From: Symbiodinium natans
Lineage: Eukaryota; Sar; Dinophyceae; Suessiales; Symbiodiniaceae
Assembly (NCBI GenBank): GCA_905221605.1
Contig: CAJNDS010000069.1
Coordinates: forward strand, 612,001 to 676,000
Direction: 5' to 3'
DNA length: 64,000 bases
Part shown: positions 59,801 to 64,000 of the stretch, piece after piece
How the letters are laid out: the number at the start of each line of letters is the position of its first letter
Position numbering within the stretch: the first letter of the stretch is position 1
Position numbers and translations under genes: made by a program
Notes under the pieces: generated by a model
What the model saw: the letters and a program-made list of their open reading frames with translations, nothing else
Databases searched by the model: none
What the model was told of the DNA's origin: nothing

Positions 59801-62800
59801 GAACGTCGGGCCGAGCTCTTCCGCTTTCCTGCGACCGTCTGCAGGATTAAGGTTTAGGGTTTTAGGGTTTAGGGTTTAGGGTTTAGGGTTTTAGGGTTTA
59901 GGGTTTAGGGTTTAGGGCCAGGGTTTAGGGTTTGGGGTTTATTAGGGCCTGTTGGATTGCAACGGAGCCTGAGCGCTCCATTCAGGGTTTCCGGGTTTAG
60001 GGTTCAGGAACCCCTAAACCTGGTTCCTGATTCAGGAAACCCCTGAACCTCACAACTATCAACCTTACACCTCTAAACCCCTCCCTAACCTCAAGACTCC
60101 AACTATAGACCCTGCGCGCCTAGCCTGAAGGGCCGAACCCTAAGCCTCAGAAGCACCTAAACTTTAAACTTGAAACCCAAACTCCACTAAGGCCTCAAAC
60201 CGGCAAGCTAGATTCCAACCTAAAGATGTGGGAAGCACCGTCTCGTGCTTGATGAGGGTCTTTTTGACGAATCGAACCGCTAAATGAAGGGCGAGAAGGG
60301 GAATCCTAAACCCTAAACCCTAAGCCCTAAACAATAAGCCCTAAACCCCTAAACCCTTAACCCTTAACCCTGCGGCCCCCCGTCCAGGAGCCAAGACCAT
60401 ACCAGCAGCAGGCGATGATGTGGTTGATGGCCAGCATCATCATCAGGTACGAGACCACCTCGTGGACCCTAGGGTTTAGGGTTCAGGCTTTTCATGGATC
60501 CCCTCCCTCTATACTATAGCCCCCCTGCATTCCCCCCATAAATAAACCTATTTAGGCTTGATTATGCCTAAATAGCCTTCATTACCGGGGGAACCTGGGG
60601 GAGGGTGTGTAGAGGGCGGCAGTAGGGAACCCATGGGGTTTATAGTGCTTAGGGTTGCACAACTCGCAAAACACTAAGACCTGAAACGCCACCAAACCCT
60701 ATCTGGGACACCCAAAGGCTAAGCAGAACCCCCTCAACCCTATAAACCCTGATGAAGCCTTAAGCCCTTTACCCTGAGTAACCCTGTACCCTAATTCAAC
60801 CGCACACCATGAACCCTAAACCCTAGTTCCCTAAGCCCTGAAACTCTGGAACCCCACAAATTTGCAAGACCTAGTGGGGGCTTACGATAACAAGGGACTC
60901 CTCATATGGACCCCCAAATAGTAGGCTTCCCTGGAAATAGGGATCCCAAAAAGGTACTCCTGATTTCGAAAACCCCCACATGGATACCCTCAACCCTAAA
61001 CCCTAAACCCTAAACCCTAAACCCTAAACCCTAAACCCTAAACCCTATTCGGAAAGCCCCTAGTGGGTTGCGAAGGCTCAGGGGTCTTGGGGAGTTTAGG
61101 GCGAAGGGATTCGGGTGGCAGGGTGTTTGTTGCAGGGCCGGCTTCCAGAGTTCAAGGGGTTGTTTAGTGTTTAGGGTTTAGGGTTTAGGTTTGAGGATTC
61201 TAGGGTGCATCACCCTAAACCCTTAGGGCACAGCAGATAAACAGGACCAAAACAGCCCACAGCCCTGCTTTTAGCCGTAGTTGCTATAGAAAGGGGAAAA
61301 ACCTAAAGACTGCCCCCGCCTTGATGATCATGAAGGCGTGTGTGGACAAAAAGCCTCGGCCGACGTTCTCAAACCCACAGTGGCGAAACTCCAACAAAGG
61401 GTTTAGGGCTCTGGGTTTAGGGGGTTAAGGCTCTGGGTTTAGGGGGATAAGGTTGAGGTAAGGAGGTTCGGTTCAGAGCTCAGGGTTTAGGGTTGGGGTT
61501 TCGGGGCTTAAGTTTTAGGGGTAAGGGGTTTAAGGTTTAGGGCGGGGTTCAGGTTTGGGATCTAAGGCCCGAAAGCTGCGATAACTGCGCCCAAAGCCCA
61601 TTTAGGCTCCAAGAACTGTGGGATTGTCAGGGTTTCGAGTTTAGGTGCTTGGGCTTGCAAAGGTGGGCGTTGGCACCTAAAGTAAAACCCCTCGAAGCCC
61701 TGAACATGAAGTTGGGCATGCGCAGAAGGCGTGGCGAGCCTCTCTTTTCGCAAGCGCAGAGAGCCATGGATGATAGCCCCACACCCCTCATGTGAGAGCA
61801 CGTGTGTAGCAGATTCTGGTTGAACATAGCATATTGTAATAGACGACCATACATTCAATAACTACAACAATCAACCCTGTTTCGCAACCTGTATACAATC
61901 TAGATTCTTTGCCAACACTCTAGACCTTAAATCCTAAGAAGCATTCAAAAGTCCGAAAGAAGGAACAACATAAAGCTTCGGGGTCCAGTCATGACAGGGT
62001 TTTGTTAACTCGGGGCTTAGCTTGAGTGAAGCCCTAAACTCGCTAAATCTATAAAGCTAAAATGTAAAGCCTACATTTACTCCGAAGCCCCTAAGATATG
62101 AAATTTCCCAAACTAGAATCCCCACAAGCCCTGTAAACCCTAAACCCTAAACCCAACACCTAAACCCTAAACCCTAACACCCTGCAGCCTGGCATGCCAA
62201 GAAGCGGTTGGCCAACAGGGTGAGCTCACGCTGCAGCTTCGCAACGCGCAGCAGTCGGATGAGCCGCAGCAGTCCTTGGGTCCAGGGTTCAGGGCTTAGG
62301 GCTTAGGGCTTAGGGTTTGGGGTTTAGGGTGTAGGGGGATTAAGCTGCAGATTCAGGGGGGGCATCTGGGGAAGATCGAGGGTTCATGTGTGCAAAGACA
62401 TCGAGAGTATGTATTTCTACAGGAACGACACAGATGTGGGCATGTACACGTGGCACTGTCACGGCTGAACACGAAGCTGTACACTGCCCTAGACACTAAA
62501 CCCTAACCCCCGTAGGGAGGCCACGTGCGTAAGAGTTCAATTGCTTCTAGAATTTGAGTGGAAAACCCCAAACCCTAAATCCGTAAGCATGCAGCATCAG
62601 GAGGCCTGATCATGATGGCGGCGGCAAGCTTCGGGGGCTTCCTAAAACTCAAAACCATAATCGCCCTAAACCAACTGTTTAGGGTTCTAAACCAACTGCT
62701 TAGGGTTCAGGAATTTGGGGCTTAGGGCACTCGAAAGCATTCCAGCACCCCTTCAGCCCTGAAGCGTACCTTTAGCACCTGCTTCGCTTTAGAGCTCAGG

Positions 62801-63339
62801 GTTCAGGGGGTTCAGGGTTTGGGGTTAAATATAGGGTTTATAGGGCTTGTAGGGCTTCTAGGGTTAAAAGGGCCTGTAGGGCCTGTAGGGCCTGTAGGGC
62901 TTAGGAGAAGCTGGGTGGCGCAACGTCCGCAGATATCTGGCGGAGCGGAACACGGCGCCCCCAACATCAGCGATGTGGATCGCCTGCCGCATGGCTGTGG
63001 AGGACCGCAAGCCCTTTACACCTGCCCGAAATGCCCTGAACTCTAAACCCTATAAGCCCTATAAACCCTACAAACCCTCCATAAACCCTGTGAACCCTAT
63101 GAACTCTATAAACCCTATAAACCCTATAAACCCTAAGCCTATTCCTTTTAAACCCTAAACCCCAAACCCCAAACCCCAAACCCCAAACCCTAAACCCCAA
63201 ACCCCAAACCCCAAACCCCAAACCCTGTCTGCCTGCCAAACCCTACTCTCCAACCCTGTCTGCCCGCCTCCATAATAATCAGGACGGCATCCAAGGACAC
63301 AATCGCCACATCGGCAGCAAGCCAAGTGCCTGAGTCCAT
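44643..63339 (-). CDS. Voltage-gated/CNBD-type cation channel, 20 micro-exons (5' end outside window)
   Basis: Exons rebuilt by eye, in order of transcription: 63268-63339, 62920-62983, 62206-62274, 61320-61354, 60377-60458, 59771-59838, 59129-59167, 58517-58575, 57962-58026, 57777-57858, 57626-57662, 57385-57423, 56844-56876, [LINE], 49445-49471, 48529-48588, 47518-47583, 46838-46876, 46058-46096, 45415-45451, 44643-44697. All phases match when joined. Exon 1 gives S3 (VAIVSLDAVLIIME). Exons 2-3 give S4 with an arginine every third residue (FRSARYLRTLR, LLRLIRLLRVAKL). Exon 5 gives S5 (MMMLAINHIIACCWYGLGSW), exons 7-8 the pore loop (SLHW-ALTQFTPATNNIAP), exon 9 S6 (FFAVIVILLAMGVFSSFVGS). Exons 10-13 form the C-linker, and exons 16-20 a cyclic-nucleotide-binding-like fold (RNLCHHAM, VIQFGCMTYL, LPALWTEWSHHGRLTAQ). 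This is the EAG/HCN/CNG architecture at the plasma or an internal membrane; S1-S2 lie beyond the right edge. The pore has no GYG and the phosphate-binding arginine of the nucleotide cassette is not evident, so ion selectivity and ligand gating are open. Donors: 14 GC, 5 GA, 1 GT. Confidence 0.82.
45247..45344. repeat. MITE-like hairpin D
   Basis: GGGTCCATGTACC...AGTATATAC and GTATATACT...GGTACATGGACCC form an inverted repeat of about 30 bp. A related half occurs at about 37690-37765. Confidence 0.7.
45968..46035 (+). repeat. (TTTAGGG)n array
   Basis: Nine units in the intron just downstream (in transcription) of the exon 46058-46096; this exon has the opposite flank polarity to most. Confidence 0.95.
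46940..47165 (-). other. AT-rich island with coding-like sequence in a channel intron
   Basis: On the minus strand one frame reads NGWYHPTSSPIYRATDRPTD and continues LELIWNTFTAINIQHGIK, with one TAA upstream. Codon use is A/T-ending, unlike the adjacent channel exons. No family recognised. Confidence 0.4.
47989..48060. repeat. MITE-like hairpin C
   Basis: GGGGTCCCTTTTGGGG and CCCCAAAAGGGACC are inverted ends about 70 bp apart. Related sequence (GAGGCGGCCTATTC) lies near 25440-25505 and at 11800-11862. Confidence 0.65.
48421..48483 (+). repeat. (TTTAGGG)n array
   Basis: Nine units in the intron left of exon 48529-48588. Confidence 0.95.
49717..52095 (-). pseudogene. LINE ORF2, C-terminal part: end of RNase H plus reverse transcriptase
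   Basis: A 792-residue frame in the same frame as the preceding entry. The start given is just the first Met after the TAG; the true coding sequence continues from upstream. Residues 1-45 are the end of RNase H (WEWVKGHTGNLGNEIADSLA with the last catalytic Asp). Reverse transcriptase motifs follow: APGPDGLKQDVLKLL, ANYRPIALLHTMYK, QYGFRKNRSTSD, FLDWKMAFDKVDHSAL, GIRQGCPLSPYLF, and the catalytic YADD in LEYADDTMLM (about residue 485). The thumb and a C-terminal tail of about 200 residues come after; no CCHC knuckle was noticed. All RT motifs look intact, so only the RNase H part is visibly damaged. Confidence 0.88.
49901..56329 (-). repeat. Dispersed 8-mer YACTCCGC (plus strand GCGGAGTR), 28 copies, one orientation
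   Basis: Plus-strand starts: 49901, 50447, 50581, 50790, 50915, 50987, 51265, 51436, 51912, 52525, 52847, 53118, 53532, 53925, 54127, 54612, 54692, 54951, 55130, 55189, 55302, 55551, 55614, 55719, 55975, 56077, 56214, 56321. Near matches occur at 51702, 52965, 53876, 54791 and 55834. The word falls in all three codon phases, so it is read as Thr-Pro, Leu-Arg or (Tyr/His)-Ser-Ala. It covers ORF1 and ORF2 alike with no fixed period (59 to about 610 bp). I noticed none in the opposite orientation inside the element. Elsewhere in the window I saw only 35105 and a tandem pair at 47852-47868. Confidence 0.9.
52144..54828 (-). CDS. LINE ORF2, N-terminal part: endonuclease plus start of RNase H
   Basis: An 894-residue frame. 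Residues 1 to about 430 are poorly conserved-looking, Pro/Gln/Arg-rich, with an unexpected hydrophobic stretch near residues 118-160 (ITLYLVLGFTFVYY, FMDALILTTVGRLL). The endonuclease/exonuclease/phosphatase domain follows (about 435-765): LGTQNVQALGELLKHQ, ILILTETR, YYVIGDFNVRL with the catalytic Asp-Asn, and FPSDHYLL with the closing SDH. From about residue 803 an RNase H fold begins (WHIYTDGSGSKG carries the first catalytic Asp). The expected catalytic Glu in the NNTAEL-type motif is Lys here (NNTAKLTAL; AAG at 52231-52233). The frame stops at a TAG after HYDSK, in the middle of RNase H, and resumes in frame in the next entry. Confidence 0.85.
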   Translation of the reverse strand: MFCGSLFHRATPPGVLETATFELSQEERSRFFQFLNLVEQPQGHSAHPGQQANPYTHYLSPLGNVSPQMHTPPATIHPLFRRLQMPQRIALASSVQWNRAPIRRKQCRRGKRITHSSPMNDVITLYLVLGFTFVYYTQPDRSYFHIIFMDALILTTVGRLLQSGIDLVLQATRNKSLHSLLGDQHPKELPSNTSSSNNIPQVLPLADLVPPQIPQSPTAASPNAVLHPIAQVLRPDQLRYAPTFLLQMRPPTNQPPVISLAPRPKPCRTGRRRKFRNSSGTAFFSQKRPRRSQRAPSRSTPLTHRIQEFDTRIHTAPLSKPSPPQRGMPGVSLLTNEECNPTEVLPLSSLLGQGCRARLLRRRYYRQWRRLAGENISLGRPGNDLVRRTSPQKAVKQIKQTGLSTAKAFKLLILQQRTSRQPPPTTTPRATPPLQYGTKVRLGTQNVQALGELLKHQAVLDLMQRRSLDILILTETRNTSYHSFMSQGYWFVHNGNKQDKYGGVTAVISPRIKPFIQDILQHTSRHIELLLKQAAGLTHIHGIYAPHDKSDADKKFAFWDKLETIVSATPQPEPYYVIGDFNVRLQGRAPSEHQHLGPHILGKGPSYIRQASDSNRFLYLRLLQLTDSTDALTFKQPNLHKHITYKDKHPPPACWSQFLQDPLRLLQIWDKFQTLPSQGPMTNIELASHVRGYLTDHPLLDPPETAITADPQRFQNLDKLVVPAKWLPSIQRIQAIHTTGFPSDHYLLDTEIRIKLSAKTPKPTRPLRHQYKNLPKECLENFHRSVKAELSPDPQPEIPPPLPQQWHIYTDGSGSKGTATATTPAGWGFVAYRPHHTEYYAKGPVDTDSRSAFHLGATVSSNNTAKLTALMEAQLWMLSLPALPTNVTFHYDSK
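54859..56679 (-). CDS. LINE ORF1 nucleic-acid-binding (gag-like) protein
   Basis: A 606-residue frame starting at 56679. The N-terminus is hydrophobic (about residues 10-30), followed by an acidic and alanine-rich stretch (about residues 125-160). A helical, coiled-coil-like segment (IEQALTTLNDSVLRVQQNMQ) comes next. After it lies an L1-ORF1p-like RRM region: LQVILSGW as a first strand, ITILQFRSWDLRRQFVSAF as the central strand and helix, and IRVSPSTPQFQRKLEIPVR resembling the C-terminal domain. In L1-type elements this protein trimerises and coats the RNA; that role is inferred from layout only. No zinc knuckle was seen. It ends with a TGA followed by CGG, and the same frame continues into ORF2 after 10 codons. 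Confidence 0.7.
   Translation of the reverse strand: MAACAGGNMSLLRSMVVSRLCSLLFFVAPTSATTPNQVGQFSPGTTFGPAPYGAMDDRRVPGPGVRPSQGELAHAVTQMQQMREVTSTDVYAAGQHMWFQESRKRHAPATPSISSLAHSATQSRQGDDQEDEEMLVDTAAAADAAAAEKPPAATPLLQPVPLDQDAAYACAAAQEGVDINDPRAIKQWMQQPIATRADVLRTIRGYHVGVIRTELYNVVGQIEQALTTLNDSVLRVQQNMQWMQADNRQSQKQASGLQVILSGWERTMDPETRLFMVDWMLRQVEGNRVFLRQRGRDVNRDDDEACYKFLEVLQQDPATPPAGQGAWSTITILQFRSWDLRRQFVSAFSGPTGTPLYKDSRTAVPGHHIRVSPSTPQFQRKLEIPVRVLLHLINNTNVFPEKQVVILWRTLTIMSPQMHRQFDAEATACARVHYFEADGKFQALLEVDEKLAAAMQATPPQGVEEPNCWSHSWNEIVFGVQHEMDLADKALFSSLLRDAKGSGKGVMMCRGSRHYSAPLIYSSDMLPYPIPIQVRQVPQIAFVWDEYCDKLSQPDQKVNDYKIATYKGSPQATATPPEAASMPPPAAVPDRPFAKSSAAPKSHAAS
56914..57066. mobile_element. MITE-like element B
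   Basis: Inverted ends: CCATGGTCCCTGAATATGGG on the left and AAGGGACCATATTCAGGGCC on the right. The interior contains CCTTATATACCC and ACTTCAGAACCC. Lies in the channel intron between exons 57385-57423 and 56844-56876. Confidence 0.75.
59374..59460. mobile_element. MITE-like element A, short copy
   Basis: TTGGGATGTTCCCC and CTACTAACAGTCCT on the left match AGGACTGTTAGTATAAG and GGGGGAACATCCAA on the right as inverted repeats over about 30 bp. Lies in a channel-gene intron. Confidence 0.8.
59853..59943 (+). repeat. (TTTAGGG)n array next to an acceptor site
   Basis: Ends about 15 bp right of exon 59771-59838, so in the transcript CCCTAAA units run almost up to the acceptor CTGCAG. Confidence 0.95.
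60990..61047 (-). repeat. (CCCTAAA)n array
   Basis: Eight units in the intron between exons 61320-61354 and 60377-60458. Confidence 0.95.
62860..63235. repeat. Variant tandem arrays: GGGCCTGTA, CCCTATAAA and AAACCCC units
   Basis: Nine-base units flank exon 62920-62983 on both sides (GGGCCTGTA at 62868-62900; CCCTATAAA at 63040-63140), then AAACCCC units at 63150-63225. All are one- to two-base derivatives of the telomere word. Confidence 0.85.
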
Positions 63340-64000
63340 CTGCTTAGGGTAGAGTTTAGGGCTTCTTGTTTGCTGTTTGGGGTTTAGGCTTTGTCTTGCA
63401 GCTCTCTCCTGTTGAAAAATAGCCTAGGGGGCTTAAAATCCAAAAGTTTCATGCCGTCGAGCTTCCGCTGGCACAAACAGAAAAGGACGGAACAAAACCG
63501 GAGATGACCGAAGATGAAGCCAAGCTGTTGGGTGCCCGAGTGGGCGTATTTGAATGCTTACCTTAGCTAACCCTAAACCCTAAACTCTAAACCCTAAACT
63601 CTAAACCCTAAACGAAGGTACCACGGGGAGTTGCCAAAAGCGGACCCCAGGGTTTAGGATTTAGGGTTTAGGGTTTTAGTTTTAGGGTTTCGGGGTTAGG
63701 GTTTAAGGGTTAACGACTGCAACAAGGACCCTTGGGCCAAGCAGATTTCCATGCGGACCCATCATGTGGATCTTTGAGGCACTGTAGGTTGGGGTGCCAT
63801 TCTGGACTTGGCGTCGACGTGGCGCATGCAGCATGGGGCTTTGTGCAGCGTGATGCTCTTGCAGCCTTGCAGATTGGACTATAGGAAGTCAAGTGAAAAC
63901 TTTCAGCCCTGACCCTAAACCCCCACCCCCAAGCCCCAACCCCCAAGCCCTAAGCCCTTTAGAAGCCCTCAACCTTAATCCCAGAGCCGCAAAGGCGCGC

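Noticed and set aside
63425-63565. Plus-strand exon (VELPLAQTEKDGTKPEM)
   Set aside because: Open and protein-like but on the strand opposite to the flanking channel exons, and no good donor or acceptor was seen.

Overview
The window looks like nuclear DNA of a dinoflagellate, most likely a member of the Symbiodiniaceae. The evidence is (i) (TTTAGGG)n/(CCCTAAA)n sequence scattered every few hundred bases over the whole 64 kb; (ii) reconstructed introns that mostly start with GC or GA rather than GT and end AG|G; (iii) genes that all read from the minus strand, as in dinoflagellate unidirectional gene arrays; and (iv) a ubiquitin-like/ankyrin protein of a style that I associate with these algae. 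The species assignment is inference. No ribosomal RNA, tRNA or CRISPR was seen.

Most long reading frames in the window are chance frames through telomere-like repeats. Real coding sequence is mostly in very short exons (18-90 nt) lying between patches of telomere-like repeat. I rebuilt these by eye from splice sites, reading phase and protein-family logic. From right to left (transcription order): 63.3-44.2 kb, a six-transmembrane, voltage-sensor-type cation channel with a C-terminal cyclic-nucleotide-binding-like region, 20-21 exons recovered. A 7 kb LINE-type retrotransposon (49.7-56.7 kb) sits inside one of its introns in the same orientation. 44-34 kb: unresolved exon-like islands. 33.7-32.8 kb: the last three exons of a tail-anchored membrane protein. 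32.4-25.8 kb: scattered exons, several Ala/Pro/Lys/Glu-rich, gene(s) not resolved. 23.9-13.1 kb: a gene with two ubiquitin-like folds and a stop codon at 13,062. 10.5-6.6 kb: an intronless gene for a ubiquitin-like + ankyrin-repeat protein built from a 297-bp higher-order repeat and damaged near its 3' end. 3.6-1.3 kb: four exons of a multi-pass membrane protein.

Four things stand out. First, exons are flanked in a fixed polarity by telomere-like repeats: in the sense strand an intron usually opens with TTTAGGG-type and closes with CCCTAAA-type sequence, so introns look like units with inverted telomere-like ends (introner-like). Second, the LINE carries an 8-base word, YACTCCGC, 28 times on its coding strand in all three codon phases, where about 0.2 would be expected by chance. 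Third, the LINE places RNase H between endonuclease and reverse transcriptase, and the entire 6,963-bp element is one reading frame broken by only two stops. Fourth, the channel's pore loop lacks the GYG signature. MITE-like hairpins, TA microsatellites, C(n)A(n) tracts and two AT-rich islands fill much of the rest.
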